NCBI GenBank assembly: GCA_009926865.1
Contig: RFOD01000008.1
Location: 1-64,000 of the forward strand
Origin: Gammaproteobacteria bacterium
Lineage (GTDB): Bacteria; Pseudomonadota; Gammaproteobacteria; Steroidobacterales; Steroidobacteraceae
Reading direction: 5' to 3'
Length of the DNA: 64,000 bases
Translations under genes and position numbers: made by a program
In this document: in pieces, positions 10,282 through 20,659 of the stretch
Position numbering within the stretch: position 1 is the stretch's first letter
How the letters are laid out: each line of letters opens with the position of its first letter
Notes under the pieces: model-generated
What the model was told of the DNA's origin: nothing
Database searches by the model: none
What the model saw: the letters and a program-made list of their open reading frames with translations, nothing else

Positions 10282-11277
10282 ATGTACCCCTCACTGCAAG
10301 CGAGCCTATGGGGACTCCTACTGGGACTCATCGCCATCCCGTGGGCGAGCGCCAAAGCCCCCTATGAATTGTCGCTCTCGCAACTTGAGGCTCGCTACGC
10401 CGATGCAGCCTCGCAATTTGTCACCTTAGACGGGGTTCGGGTGCACTACAAAGACGAAGGTAGTGGCCCAGCGCTCGTCATGTTACATGCCTCATTTTTG
10501 AACCTTCACGCCTGGGATGCACTCGCCGAGCGCCTATCCCGCAGCCATCGAGTAGTCCGTCTAGATATGTTGATGGCTGGCTTGACCGGTAATGAACCGA
10601 TGGGCAACTACTCGATGGAGCGCAATCTTGAATTACTCGAGTTATTGCTCGGGCACTTGAAGATTGATAGTTATTCTTTGGTCGGCACTTCATCGGGTGC
10701 GATCGTGGCTTTTCGTCATGCAGCCGCGCACGCAGATAAGGTGCAAAGACTCATCCTGATCAATGCCGCGGGAATGCCCCGCACGGCAGCGACGGACCCT
10801 AATCGTGCCCGCGGCAGCGCCCTCTCGCAGTGGATCCGCGCACGCTATCAGTCGAAGGGATACTGGCGCGATAGCCTCGTCGGACAGTTCACAGGGGGCA
10901 CCGTACCGCCTGAGACCCTCATCCAGCGTACCTACGATATGAATCGTCGCGAGGATGGCAAAACCTACGCCAAGAAGTTTATGCGCAATTTCCGCACTGG
11001 CGATCCCGAAGCGGAGCTTGCCAAAGTCCGCGCCCCCACCCTCATCGCTTGGGGTATGGGCAACATTACGGTGTCACACTTGGAAGCGAATGTCTTTCAG
11101 CTCTGGCTGACGGGCGCACCCTCGATGCTGATCAAATATCCGAAACTCGGACATTACGCCTATATCGAAGAGCCGGATCTGATTGCCAAAGATTTCGAAG
11201 ACTTTCTGCTCGGACGACACGATGACGAACTGCGGATTACCCAGCGCGCGAACTTAAACGAAGTGAGTGACCACTGA
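10282..11277 (+). CDS. Alpha/beta hydrolase, exported or membrane-anchored
   Basis: Hydrophobic N-terminus; VHYKDEGSGPALVMLH, LVGTSSGAIVAFRHAA nucleophile elbow, GHYAYIEEPD. Confidence 0.85.
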   Translation: MYPSLQASLWGLLLGLIAIPWASAKAPYELSLSQLEARYADAASQFVTLDGVRVHYKDEGSGPALVMLHASFLNLHAWDALAERLSRSHRVVRLDMLMAGLTGNEPMGNYSMERNLELLELLLGHLKIDSYSLVGTSSGAIVAFRHAAAHADKVQRLILINAAGMPRTAATDPNRARGSALSQWIRARYQSKGYWRDSLVGQFTGGTVPPETLIQRTYDMNRREDGKTYAKKFMRNFRTGDPEAELAKVRAPTLIAWGMGNITVSHLEANVFQLWLTGAPSMLIKYPKLGHYAYIEEPDLIAKDFEDFLLGRHDDELRITQRANLNEVSDH

Positions 11278-11284
11278 GCAGGAG

Positions 11285-11361
11285 TGGTGGAAAGGGAGGG
11301 ACTCGAACCCTCGACCCCGGCATTATGAGTGCCGTGCTCTAACCAGCTGAGCTACCTTTCC
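11285..11361 (-). tRNA. tRNA-Met (CAU), elongator-type, CCA encoded
   Basis: Complement GGAAAGGTAGCTCAGCTGGTTAGAGCACGGCACTCATAATGCCGGGGTCGAGGGTTCGAGTCCCTCCCTTTCCACCA; anticodon loop CTCATAA, acceptor GGAAAGG/CCTTTCC. Confidence 0.95.
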
Positions 11362-11438
11362 AAGCGTGTAAATCACAAGGCTGCGCTTTCATGGCGCCCT
11401 TGGCAGCGGCGCGAGTTTGGTCGGGCGCTCCCCTGCTG

Positions 11439-12446
11439 TCAAGAAACCGGGGTCAGCCAACCATGGGTATCGTCTTGAAGACCCTGTTGAATCGCGACCA
11501 ACGCAGCCCTTAATTTTCGCGTCTGAGGACCCACCTGGCCATCACCGACCTGATGCTCCACACCCTGACGGATCAGCGTACCCACACCCGCCAGTACGGC
11601 AGCGGTACCGGACAGCGCCGCCTCCCCGTCGCGTACCCAATCGAGCATCTCCTGAACGGTAACGTGCTGCTCGCGGACCTGCCAACGCATATCGCGCGCC
11701 AACATCAGCAAGGAATCACGGGTCACACCATGCAGAAAGCTGGTATCGAGGTGACGCGTTAAGACTTCACCCTCACGGATCAGCAAAAAATTTGCCGCCC
11801 CCGTTTCCTGCACATCACCACCGGGACAAAAGAGAACTTGATCAACGGCATATTGCTGGCGTGCCGCCAACGTGGGCCCCATGGCGGCCGCATAATTACC
11901 GCCCGTCTTCACCATCCCCAAATGGGCTGCGCAACGTTGCCCCTGCTCCTCCACCAAAATCCGAAGCGGCTTCACCCCCCCGGCAAAGTAATCCCACACT
12001 GGACTTGCCAGGACGATCAGCTTGGCCTCACTAGACGGCACCGCCGCTGCGCCAATATTGGCCATCGTACCAATCAGTAGCGGTCTGACATACAACGCAC
12101 CGGGGGCCTCTGGGACCTCGTGACGGACTCGATCAATGAGACCGAGCACCATCTCGGTCAGCAACGTGACGGGGGGCTCGGGTAAGAGCAGTAAGCGCGC
12201 ACTCTGGCGCATACGCTCAATGTGCCGATCCAAACGGAACACGTGCAAAGACCCATCGGCATGACGATAGGCTTTGAAGCCCTCAAAACATTCACTGCCA
12301 TAGTGCAGCACGTGGGCCGCCGGATGTATGGAGACTGGACCCGTGTCGGGATAGTCCACTTGCGACCAGACACCCGCACCAAAATCCGCCACGGCCATGG
12401 TGGGGGCCAATACGCTGCCAAAAGGCGCATTGCGAGCTTGAGTCAT
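11439..12446 (-). CDS. ilvE: Branched-chain amino acid aminotransferase (class IV)
   Basis: HYGSECFEGFKAYRHADGSLHVFRLDRHIERMRQSA..., MVKTGGNYAAAMGP. Confidence 0.9.
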   Translation of the reverse strand: MTQARNAPFGSVLAPTMAVADFGAGVWSQVDYPDTGPVSIHPAAHVLHYGSECFEGFKAYRHADGSLHVFRLDRHIERMRQSARLLLLPEPPVTLLTEMVLGLIDRVRHEVPEAPGALYVRPLLIGTMANIGAAAVPSSEAKLIVLASPVWDYFAGGVKPLRILVEEQGQRCAAHLGMVKTGGNYAAAMGPTLAARQQYAVDQVLFCPGGDVQETGAANFLLIREGEVLTRHLDTSFLHGVTRDSLLMLARDMRWQVREQHVTVQEMLDWVRDGEAALSGTAAVLAGVGTLIRQGVEHQVGDGQVGPQTRKLRAALVAIQQGLQDDTHGWLTPVS

Positions 12447-13670
12447 CTACCTCATTCCACTACGAAAAATCTGCTCGGGCTGCTCGAGCTCCGACTTCAG
12501 CCGCTGAATCATCGCTGCTGCATCATAACCATCCACCACGCGATGGTCGAAGGATGATGACAGATTCATGATTCGCCTAACCGCAATCTTGCCATCATGC
12601 ACGACGACTCGCTCAACCGCCTTATTAACACCGATGATCGCGACCTCAGGGAGGTTGAGAATGGGTGTCGAAACAATTCCACCCAACTTGCCTAAGCTCG
12701 TCAGGGTGATGGTGGAACCCTTCAATTGCTCTCGCGCCGCGGTCCCCTCGCGAGCCGCCTGCGTCACCCGCTGAAGGTGCGCTGCCAAATCAGATAAATC
12801 CAATCGTTGTGCCGCACGCACCACCGGCACTTTTAAACCCTGCGGCGTATGGGTCGCAATGCCGAGATGAACCGCATGGAATCGGCGTAAAACATTACGC
12901 GCCTCGTCGAAGTGCGCATTACATTGGGGGAAGTCCGCCAACACGTTCATCAAGGCACGCGCGATAAACGGTAGGTAACTCAGACGAAGCGCAGACGAAT
13001 CAGCGGTGCCCCCCCTCGCATCAGACTCTGCATGGTAGGTTTGACGTAAACATTCCAGTGCGGTGATATCGACTTCCTCCACGTAGGCAAAATGCGGAGC
13101 GTTCCGTTTGGCGGCCACCATTCTTTGAGCGATCACGCGACGCACACCTACCAAGGGGATCTCGTCATAGGGCCCCAGCACGTCTGAGACCTCTTCTTTT
13201 ACGGATGGATTGGACGTGCTTTCATCTCTGACGAGATCCCCGCGCACAATGCGCCCGCCCGGGCCCGATCCGCTAATCGTCTGAAGATTGATCCCTGCCT
13301 CGTAAGCCAGCCGACGTGTGGCGGGCGAAGCCCGAACACGTTGTGGCTGATGGGTGGAGATATGGGTGGAGGACTGGGTGGGGGACTGCGTGGAAGCCGC
13401 CGCTGGGGTCGAGGCACTCAGCTCATCGAGATCAAAGATCACTAAGGGGGCGCCCACAGCGATACTCTCACCCGGCGCTCCGCTCAACGATACGACACGG
13501 CCGCTCACAGGTGCTGCCACTTCCACCAGCGCTTTATCGGTGGACATCTCAACGAGGGGTTGATCCTCGCGGACGATATCGCCCGTCTGGACATGCCACT
13601 CACTGATCTCGGCTGAGACCAAGCCCTCACCTAAATCCGGTAGCCGCATCACGTATTGAGTCATGGGCAA
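12447..13670 (-). CDS. bkdB: Branched-chain 2-oxoacid dehydrogenase E2 (dihydrolipoyl acyltransferase)
   Basis: Lipoyl motif VEMSTDKALVEVAAP, E3-binding domain RASPATRRLAYEAGINL, catalytic SSSFDHRVVDGYDAAAM. Confidence 0.9.
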   Translation of the reverse strand: MPMTQYVMRLPDLGEGLVSAEISEWHVQTGDIVREDQPLVEMSTDKALVEVAAPVSGRVVSLSGAPGESIAVGAPLVIFDLDELSASTPAAASTQSPTQSSTHISTHQPQRVRASPATRRLAYEAGINLQTISGSGPGGRIVRGDLVRDESTSNPSVKEEVSDVLGPYDEIPLVGVRRVIAQRMVAAKRNAPHFAYVEEVDITALECLRQTYHAESDARGGTADSSALRLSYLPFIARALMNVLADFPQCNAHFDEARNVLRRFHAVHLGIATHTPQGLKVPVVRAAQRLDLSDLAAHLQRVTQAAREGTAAREQLKGSTITLTSLGKLGGIVSTPILNLPEVAIIGVNKAVERVVVHDGKIAVRRIMNLSSSFDHRVVDGYDAAAMIQRLKSELEQPEQIFRSGMR

Positions 13671-13697
13671 ATGTCCTGTCGCTCAGCGATCAAAGAT

Positions 13698-14732
13698 TCA
13701 AGACACCGTCTGCGCAAGCTCTTGTAACGCGCGCGCAACACGTACCTTACCGGGGAAATATTCCCACTCGAATGCATGCGGGTAAGGCGTATCCCATCCC
13801 GCAACACGTACGATCGGCGCTTCGAGCGACCAAAAGCAGCGCTCTTGAATCGACGCGGAAAGCTCTGCACCAAAGCCTGCAAATCGCGTCGCCTCGTGGG
13901 CAATCAAACATCGGCCTGTCTTCTCAACCGATGTGGCAATGGTATCCATATCAAGCGGCACCATGCTACGTAGATCAATGATTTCAGCATCAATCCCCGT
14001 ATGGGCCGCGGCGGCCAAACACACATGCACCATGGTGCCGTAGGTGACGACCGTCAAAGCCTCACCCGCTTTACGTATCGCCGCCTGACCAATCGGCACG
14101 GAGTAATAACCCTCAGGCACCTCCGCCAGTGGATGATCGGCCCATGACGTAGCCGGCTGCTGTGGGTCACCATCAAACGGGCCGTTGTAAAGCCGTTTCG
14201 GCTCAAAGAATATGACAGGATCATCACTCTCAATGGCCGCGATGAGTAAGCCTTTAGCGTCATAAGGATTGGACGGCATCACGGTTTGCAAGCCACTGAC
14301 ATGCGCAAACACACCTTCAGGGCTCTGCGAATGGGTCTGTCCGCCGCGAATCCCCCCACCGCAAGGCGTACGAATGGTGACGGGAGCCGTGTACGCACCG
14401 CCGCTGCGATACCGTAGACGAGCAAGCTCACTCACGATCTGATCATAGGCGGGGTAAATGTAATCCGCGAACTGAATCTCGGCGACCGGTCGTAAGCCGT
14501 TAACGGCCATTCCAATCGCTGCGCCGATGATTCCGCCCTCTGCAATCGGCGTATCCAGCACCCGATGAGTACCGTATTTTCTTTGTAGCCCTTCTGTAAC
14601 CCGAAAGACGCCACCGAAGTAGCCGACATCCTCCCCCAAGGCGACGACCGTTGAATCACGCGCCAGCATGACATCCAGCGCGGAATTGAGCGCTTGAATC
14701 ATACTCATGCCCTTTGTCGCCGGATCGCTCAT
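13698..14732 (-). CDS. bkdA2: Branched-chain 2-oxoacid dehydrogenase E1 beta
   Basis: MSMIQALNSALDVMLARDSTVVALGEDVGYFGGVFRVTEGLQ...; start trimmed to MSDPATKG. Confidence 0.9.
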   Translation of the reverse strand: MSDPATKGMSMIQALNSALDVMLARDSTVVALGEDVGYFGGVFRVTEGLQRKYGTHRVLDTPIAEGGIIGAAIGMAVNGLRPVAEIQFADYIYPAYDQIVSELARLRYRSGGAYTAPVTIRTPCGGGIRGGQTHSQSPEGVFAHVSGLQTVMPSNPYDAKGLLIAAIESDDPVIFFEPKRLYNGPFDGDPQQPATSWADHPLAEVPEGYYSVPIGQAAIRKAGEALTVVTYGTMVHVCLAAAAHTGIDAEIIDLRSMVPLDMDTIATSVEKTGRCLIAHEATRFAGFGAELSASIQERCFWSLEAPIVRVAGWDTPYPHAFEWEYFPGKVRVARALQELAQTVS

Positions 14733-14745
14733 GACGGGGTAGCCC

Positions 14746-16008
14746 TCAGGGTGAACGCACGCCGGTCTCGGCGCTGATCTCGCGCAACTCCTTGGCGAGC
14801 GCAGCGGACTGAGCTTGTAAATGGGGTGGGATATCTTTGTAGACATCAGTAAACATGAGATGCGGATCCAGACGGACCCCCTCGCTCAAACTGCCGTACG
14901 CGATAGCATCACGCCAGGCGCCAGCAACTTCCTCTTCCAAAGAATGGATGAGTTCTTGATGTGCTTTTTCATCCCAATGCCCGAGCGCACAGAGGTGGCG
15001 CTTAAGCCGATCTACGGGATCGCCTAAAGGCCATTGCGAGAACTCCTCGCGCGGTCGGTAGCGCGTCGGATCATCACTCGTTGAATGCGCGCCGGCGCGA
15101 TAAGTCACCCATTCGATCAGCGTCGCGCCGTGACCAGCGCGAGCGCGCTCGGCCGCCCACGCCGTGGCGGCGTACACGGCTAAAAAATCGTTACCATCGA
15201 CGCGTAACCCGGCAACGCCTACCCCTGGGCCTCGCGCCGCGAAGGAGCGTTGCTCACCCCCCGCGTAGCCTTGAAACGTGGAAATCGCCCACTGATTATT
15301 GACCACGTTCAAGATCACGGGCGCGCGATACACCTTGGCAAACAGTAGCGCATGATGGAAGTCCGCCTCGGCAGCGCTACCCTCACCCATCCACGCCGCC
15401 GCGACGTTTAACTCACCTTTGATGGCTGCTGCCATCGCCCATCCCACCGCTTGAGGAAACTGGGTCGCTAGGTTGCCCGAGATCGAAAAGATCTTGCGCT
15501 CGCCGCTGTGATACATCACGGGGAGTTGTCGCCCCTTACACATATCCCTCGTATTCGAGAGCAACTGACACATCAAATCGACGAGCGATACACCACGCGT
15601 CAAAAACAAGCCTTGATTACGGTACGACGGAAACAACATGTCGTCCGCGAGAAGCGCCATGGCCGCAGCCACTGACACCGCTTCCTCGCCATACGAGCGC
15701 ATGTAAAAAGTAATCTTGCCCTGCCGCTGTCTGCGTTGCATCGAGTCATCAAAGATTCTCGTCCGCAACATGAGCTCTAGCCCTTTGCGTAGCTGATCCG
15801 GGTCGAGCCCAGGATTCCAAGGCCCGCAGGCCTGACCTGACTCATCGAGCACTCGAATCAAGGTTTCCGCTAAAGAGGCCGTCTCGGCGACCGTCGCCGC
15901 CGGCGAGGGGCGAGCAATTTCGCCGGCCGCTGATACTTGCACGTAGCTGAAATCCGGCGTGTCACCGGGTCGCGCAGGGACGGTAGGGACATACAGCTGA
16001 GGTGTCAT
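14746..16008 (-). CDS. bkdA1: Branched-chain 2-oxoacid dehydrogenase E1 alpha
   Basis: ThDP motif GEGSAAEADFHHALLFAKVYRAPVILNVVNNQWAIST; ARAGHGATLIEWVTYRAGAHSTSDDPTRYR. Confidence 0.92.
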   Translation of the reverse strand: MTPQLYVPTVPARPGDTPDFSYVQVSAAGEIARPSPAATVAETASLAETLIRVLDESGQACGPWNPGLDPDQLRKGLELMLRTRIFDDSMQRRQRQGKITFYMRSYGEEAVSVAAAMALLADDMLFPSYRNQGLFLTRGVSLVDLMCQLLSNTRDMCKGRQLPVMYHSGERKIFSISGNLATQFPQAVGWAMAAAIKGELNVAAAWMGEGSAAEADFHHALLFAKVYRAPVILNVVNNQWAISTFQGYAGGEQRSFAARGPGVGVAGLRVDGNDFLAVYAATAWAAERARAGHGATLIEWVTYRAGAHSTSDDPTRYRPREEFSQWPLGDPVDRLKRHLCALGHWDEKAHQELIHSLEEEVAGAWRDAIAYGSLSEGVRLDPHLMFTDVYKDIPPHLQAQSAALAKELREISAETGVRSP

Positions 16009-16075
16009 GAGTACTCACATTACGACAGCCCAACTGACACCAAAAGGCGCGAAATCACACAAAACCTCAAAATCT

Positions 16076-16090
16076 AGAATAATCTATTCT
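16076..16090. promoter_or_regulatory. Candidate Lrp-type operator
   Basis: AGAATA-ATC-TATTCT perfect inverted repeat, 15 bp, between bkdA1 and the divergent Lrp-type gene; resembles the E. coli Lrp consensus YAGHAWATTWTDCTR. Confidence 0.65.
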
Positions 16091-16120
16091 TAAGAAGACC
16101 TAATAGCGAGGCACTTATCG

Positions 16121-16588
16121 ATGAAACTTGACCAACAGGATATTGCCATCCTCAAAGAGTTACAGCGAGACGCGAGCTTATCGAGTACTGAGCTCGCTGA
16201 ACGGGTTGGGCTATCACAATCACCGTGCTGGCGACGGGTCAATCAACTCGAAGAAGCCGGCATCATTCAGAGAAAAGTGGCGGTCCTTGCGCGGCGTAAG
16301 CTCGGCATTGAGGTACTGGTATTTGTACATGTGAAGCTCGCCAGTCACGGCTGGCAGTCCTTGCCAAAATTTAAACAAAAGGTCGTGAGCTTCCCCGAGG
16401 TCTTACAGTGCTTTTTGGTGATGGGGGATATTGATTTTATTTTGCTGGTCGCCACCCGCACGATCGAGGAATACAACCACTTCGTTCAACAAAAACTCGC
16501 TCAGATCCCAGGAGTTCAATCGGTCGATTCACGCATTGTGAGTGAAGAGACGAAAAACACGACTGAATTGCCACTGGGCCTTGTTTAG
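16121..16588 (+). CDS. Lrp/AsnC family regulator (BkdR-like)
   Basis: MKLDQQDIAILKELQRDASLSSTELAERVGLSQSPCWRRVNQLEEAGII; divergent from the bkd operon. Confidence 0.92.
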   Translation: MKLDQQDIAILKELQRDASLSSTELAERVGLSQSPCWRRVNQLEEAGIIQRKVAVLARRKLGIEVLVFVHVKLASHGWQSLPKFKQKVVSFPEVLQCFLVMGDIDFILLVATRTIEEYNHFVQQKLAQIPGVQSVDSRIVSEETKNTTELPLGLV

Positions 16589-16614
16589 TATCAAGACGCG
16601 TGTTTCGTTGATGA

Positions 16615-17175
16615 TCAACCGACCAGGATCACCACACCCAGTACCACAAATACGAAGGCCACCACGCTGTGCACGATCCGCATGGGCAGTTTTTGTGCCG
16701 CGACTTCGCCCAGATACACAGCCGGTACATTGGCAATCATCATGCCTAAAGTGGTCCCGACGACCACCGCGATCAACGAGCTGTAGTGTGCGGCTAACGC
16801 AACGGTTGCGATCTGGGTCTTATCGCCCATTTCGACCAGAAAGAAAGCCACCAGCGTCGTCACAAACACGCCATAGCGAGCAGGCTTCTGCTCATCATCA
16901 TCCAGTTTATCGGGGATGAGCATCCATGCGGCCATGGCGATAAAGGAGACACCGAGTATCCAGCGCAGCAGCTCCTCACCCAATGCTGACGCAATCCAAG
17001 CGCCGACCACCCCTGCGATAGCGTGATTCGCGATCGTGGCCACTAATATTCCTAAAATAATCGGGACTGGCTTTCGGTACCGTGCCGCGAGCACCAACGC
17101 GAGCAACTGCGTCTTATCGCCCATTTCCGCGAGCGCGACGACACCCGTGGAAATGAGAAACGCTTCAATCATCAC
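16615..17175 (-). CDS. UPF0016/GDT1 family transporter (putative Mn/Ca exporter)
   Basis: Two EMGDKTQ motifs (ALAEMGDKTQLLALVLAARY, LVEMGDKTQIATVALAAHY). Confidence 0.93.
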   Translation of the reverse strand: MMIEAFLISTGVVALAEMGDKTQLLALVLAARYRKPVPIILGILVATIANHAIAGVVGAWIASALGEELLRWILGVSFIAMAAWMLIPDKLDDDEQKPARYGVFVTTLVAFFLVEMGDKTQIATVALAAHYSSLIAVVVGTTLGMMIANVPAVYLGEVAAQKLPMRIVHSVVAFVFVVLGVVILVG

Positions 17176-17209
17176 TATAGATAGTTCGCAAGCGGCAACT
17201 TAACGTCAC

Positions 17210-18301
17210 TCAAACATTGAAGCGAAAGTGCATCACATCGCCTTCGCGCACCAGATAGTCTTTACCTTCGAGGCGCAACTTGCCCGCTTCTTTGGCGCCT
17301 TGCTCACCTTTGAGTGTCACGTAATCATCAAACGCGATCACCTCGGCTCGAATAAATCCGCGCTCAAAATCCGTATGAATGACGCCTGCGGCTTGCGGTG
17401 CAGTCGCACCTTTTTTGACCGTCCACGCCCGTACCTCTTTTTCACCTGCCGTAAAGTAGGTTTGTAGGCCCAGCAAAGAATAGCCAGCTCGTATCACCCG
17501 ATCGAGCCCCGGCTCACTCAGACCGAGCTCAGCTAAAAACTCCGCTCGATCAGCATCCTCAAGCTGAGAAATCTCAGCCTCAATGGCGGCACAAACAGCG
17601 ACGACTTGCGAACCCTCTTCAGCTGCCAGCGCCTGGACGGACTCGAGCATGGGGTTCTGATCGAACCCACCCTCTTCAACATTCGCGATGTAGAGCACAG
17701 GCTTCCAGGTCAGCAACTGCATGTCACGAACGATGGGGCGCTCCGTCTCATCGAATGAAAGACTCCTTGCAGGCTTACCGGCGTTCAATGCATCGCGCAC
17801 GCGACGAATGACTTCGCGCGCTTTCACTGCCTCTTTGTCCTGCGCCTTGGCGGCTTTTTCCGCGCGGGCGAGCGCTTTTTCAGCAGTTTCGAGATCCGCT
17901 AAGGCGAGTTCCGTATTGATGATCTCAATATCTTCGAGCGGCGCGATTCGCCCAGCCACGTGAACAATATCTTCGTCCACAAAACAGCGGACCACATGGG
18001 TAATCGCATCAACCTCACGGATATTGGCCAAAAATTTATTACCGAGTCCCTCACCCGTCGAAGCGCCTTTAACAATGCCAGCGATGTCGACAAACTCAAC
18101 GGTGGTGGGGATGACGCGCTCCGGGTGAACAATCTCTGCGAGCTGCTGTAGCCGCGGATCCGGTACCGGCACAATGCCAACATTGGGATCGATCGTGCAG
18201 AACGGGTAATTTTCAGCCGCGATCGCCGCGCGCGTAAGCGCGTTAAACAAGGTGGACTTTCCCACGTTCGGCAAACCCACGATGCCGCACTTGATACCCA
18301 T
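17210..18301 (-). CDS. ychF: Redox-regulated ATPase YchF
   Basis: [25 protein letters not shown]...[21 protein letters not shown]. Confidence 0.97.
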   Translation of the reverse strand: MGIKCGIVGLPNVGKSTLFNALTRAAIAAENYPFCTIDPNVGIVPVPDPRLQQLAEIVHPERVIPTTVEFVDIAGIVKGASTGEGLGNKFLANIREVDAITHVVRCFVDEDIVHVAGRIAPLEDIEIINTELALADLETAEKALARAEKAAKAQDKEAVKAREVIRRVRDALNAGKPARSLSFDETERPIVRDMQLLTWKPVLYIANVEEGGFDQNPMLESVQALAAEEGSQVVAVCAAIEAEISQLEDADRAEFLAELGLSEPGLDRVIRAGYSLLGLQTYFTAGEKEVRAWTVKKGATAPQAAGVIHTDFERGFIRAEVIAFDDYVTLKGEQGAKEAGKLRLEGKDYLVREGDVMHFRFNV

Positions 18302-18304
18302 AAC

Positions 18305-18946
18305 TTACTGTCCTCTGGCCCCATCTACGGCGGATGATTCGGTCGACGCTCGCGTACGACTGTGCAACGCTTGCATGGCCTTCTCACCCCCCTCGATCAA
18401 AAATATGCTGAGTGCGTCGAGCGACGCTACGATCGCCTCGTCTAACGCTCGCTCATCCTCTTGAGACGCCCGATTCAATACGTAGTCAAGCACCTGATCC
18501 TTATGACCTGGATGCCCAATACCCAAACGCAAACGCCAGAAATCGGCGCCGATCTGCGAGATCGTATTGCGTAAACCGTTATGCCCGCCGTGGCCACCCG
18601 CGAACTTCAGCCGCGCAGCACCCACCGGTAAATCGAGCTCGTCATGAACCACCAAAATCTCAGCGGGCTCGATGCGATGGAAACGCGCCAGCGCCCCAAT
18701 CGACTCCCCACTCAGGTTCATGAAGGTCTGAGGCTTGAGTAGCCACAACGCGTCTGCAGCACCGCTCACTCGTACCCGTGTCAGCTCGCCGCGAAACTTG
18801 GACTCCTCACGCCACGCGGCGCCACAGCGTTCAGCCAACGCGTCCGCCCACCAAAACCCCACGTTATGTCGCGTATGACGATACTTCGGCCCTGGATTTC
18901 CCAGTCCGACCAGTAGCCGCAGCGGAATGTTGGAGAGTTGAGGCAC
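18305..18946 (-). CDS. pth: Peptidyl-tRNA hydrolase (GTG start)
   Basis: LLVGLGNPGPKYRHTRHNVGFWWADAL...FMNLSG...HDELDLPVGAARLKFAGGHGGHNGLRN. Confidence 0.93.
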   Translation of the reverse strand: MPQLSNIPLRLLVGLGNPGPKYRHTRHNVGFWWADALAERCGAAWREESKFRGELTRVRVSGAADALWLLKPQTFMNLSGESIGALARFHRIEPAEILVVHDELDLPVGAARLKFAGGHGGHNGLRNTISQIGADFWRLRLGIGHPGHKDQVLDYVLNRASQEDERALDEAIVASLDALSIFLIEGGEKAMQALHSRTRASTESSAVDGARGQ

Positions 18947-19626
18947 CGAAGAACATCGGCGGGACCGGTAGTACCAGGCATGGGTAGGCAGGCCGCCGTG
19001 GCCGCCGTGGCTGCGGCACCCTCGGCCGCAGCGGGCGTCTCAGGTTCGTTCGCGCGTGGGTTGGTCATCGAGACCACCACCTCATCACGACCCTGCAGGA
19101 CGATGGTTGAGATGACCCCTTCCGGGAGAGGAATATCTGACACATATTTGATTTCGTTCAGATTCATCTGCGAAAGGTCGAGGACAATTTCCTCGGGCAG
19201 GTCTTTAGGCAGACACTGCACTTCGATATCGGTCAAGCGATGCGAGACCAGTCCGCCCTGCAACTTCACGCCCGGCGACACGGCTTCACCTTGGAAGTGA
19301 ACAGGCAGTCGGATACGGATCTTCTCGGTCTCGACCACACGCTGCAGGTCAACGTGCAAGACTTGATTTTTGGCCGGATGCATCTGCAGGTCTTTGAGAA
19401 TCACCGGCTGTAGCGCATCACCCACTTTGATGCCGAGAATCGTGGAGTAAAACTTCTCGTTCTCCACCAGGATGATCAGCTTCTCGTGCTTGAGTGATAG
19501 CGACTGCGGAGCGGCCTGCCCCCCATACAGAATGGCTGGCACTTGGCCTGCGCGACGCAGGCGGCGGCTCGCACCTTTGCCTTCGTCGTTGCGCAGATCC
19601 GCAACCAGTTCAAAAGAGATTTTCAT
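18781..19626 (-). CDS. rplY: 50S ribosomal protein L25/CTC, with an anomalous C-terminal extension overlapping pth
   Basis: MKISFELVADLRNDEGKGASRRLRRAGQVPAILYGG...; after AAEGAAATAATAA the frame runs into pth. Confidence 0.85.
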   Translation of the reverse strand: MKISFELVADLRNDEGKGASRRLRRAGQVPAILYGGQAAPQSLSLKHEKLIILVENEKFYSTILGIKVGDALQPVILKDLQMHPAKNQVLHVDLQRVVETEKIRIRLPVHFQGEAVSPGVKLQGGLVSHRLTDIEVQCLPKDLPEEIVLDLSQMNLNEIKYVSDIPLPEGVISTIVLQGRDEVVVSMTNPRANEPETPAAAEGAAATAATAACLPMPGTTGPADVLRCLNSPTFRCGYWSDWEIQGRSIVIRDITWGFGGRTRWLNAVAPRGVRSPSFAAS

Positions 19627-19673
19627 GACTACAACTCCTGAAGTGTGAAAGATCCGTTCCGCGACCAGAACGG

Positions 19674-20642
19674 TTAATCGACGTACAACGAACTCACGGA
19701 CTCCACGTCACGTATCCGCCGTATCGTCTCGCCAAGCAAACCCGCCACCGAAAGCTGACGGATTTGCCCGCATGCTTGAGCTTGTTCGCTGAGTGGGATG
19801 GTATCGGTGACCACCAACTCATCCAGCGCTGAGCCCGAAATCCTCTCCACCGCCTTGCCCGAGAGCAAAGCATGGGTAATGTAGGCGACCACCCTGACCG
19901 CACCCTCATCTTTGAGTGCTTGGGCCGCCAGGCATAAGGTTCCTGCGGTATCAACCATATCGTCGATCAGCACACAGGTCTTACCCTCCACATCACCGAT
20001 GATATTCATGACCTTCGACTCATTGGGTCGCGGTCGACGCTTATCGATGATCGCCAACTCCACATCATCCAGACGCTTGGCTAAGGCGCGAGCGCGCACC
20101 ACGCCGCCCACATCCGGCGAGACTACGATCATGTTCGCGTAGCCCTGCTTCCAGGCATCCCCCAGTAAGACCGGCGAGGCATAGACGTTATCGACCGGAA
20201 TATCAAAGAAGCCTTGGATCTGCTCGGCGTGTAAATCCACCGTTAGCATGCGATTGATCCCCGCCCCAGCGAGCATATTGGCCACCAATTTTGCGGAGAT
20301 GGCCGAGCGCGTCGCGCGCGGTCTACGATCTTGTCGCGAGTAGCCCATATACGGTACGACTGCCGTGACGCTCGCTGCCGAAGCTCGGCGACAGGCATCC
20401 GCCATGATCAAAAGTTCCATCAAATGATCGTTGACCGGCGGTGAGGTCGGCTGAACTAAAAACACATCGCGACCGCGAACGTTTTCCATCAATTCAACGT
20501 TGACTTCGCCGTCGCTGAATCGACCCACCACCGAGCGACCGAGCGGCACACGCAGGTGCCGAGCGATATCCTGCGCCAATGCCGGGTTGGCATTGCCGGA
20601 AAACAGCACCATCGTTTGATCGTCCACGCGGCCCTCTCCCAA
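19674..20642 (-). CDS. prs: Ribose-phosphate pyrophosphokinase
   Basis: [55 protein letters not shown]. Confidence 0.96.
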   Translation of the reverse strand: MGEGRVDDQTMVLFSGNANPALAQDIARHLRVPLGRSVVGRFSDGEVNVELMENVRGRDVFLVQPTSPPVNDHLMELLIMADACRRASAASVTAVVPYMGYSRQDRRPRATRSAISAKLVANMLAGAGINRMLTVDLHAEQIQGFFDIPVDNVYASPVLLGDAWKQGYANMIVVSPDVGGVVRARALAKRLDDVELAIIDKRRPRPNESKVMNIIGDVEGKTCVLIDDMVDTAGTLCLAAQALKDEGAVRVVAYITHALLSGKAVERISGSALDELVVTDTIPLSEQAQACGQIRQLSVAGLLGETIRRIRDVESVSSLYVD

Positions 20643-20659
20643 AACGGCAAGCCGTCAAT

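Noticed and set aside
13350-13400. Short repeat-like GGGTGGAG/TGGGTGGG run
   Set aside because: Codes for the Ser/Thr/Gln-rich flexible linker of the E2 subunit; low-complexity linker explains it
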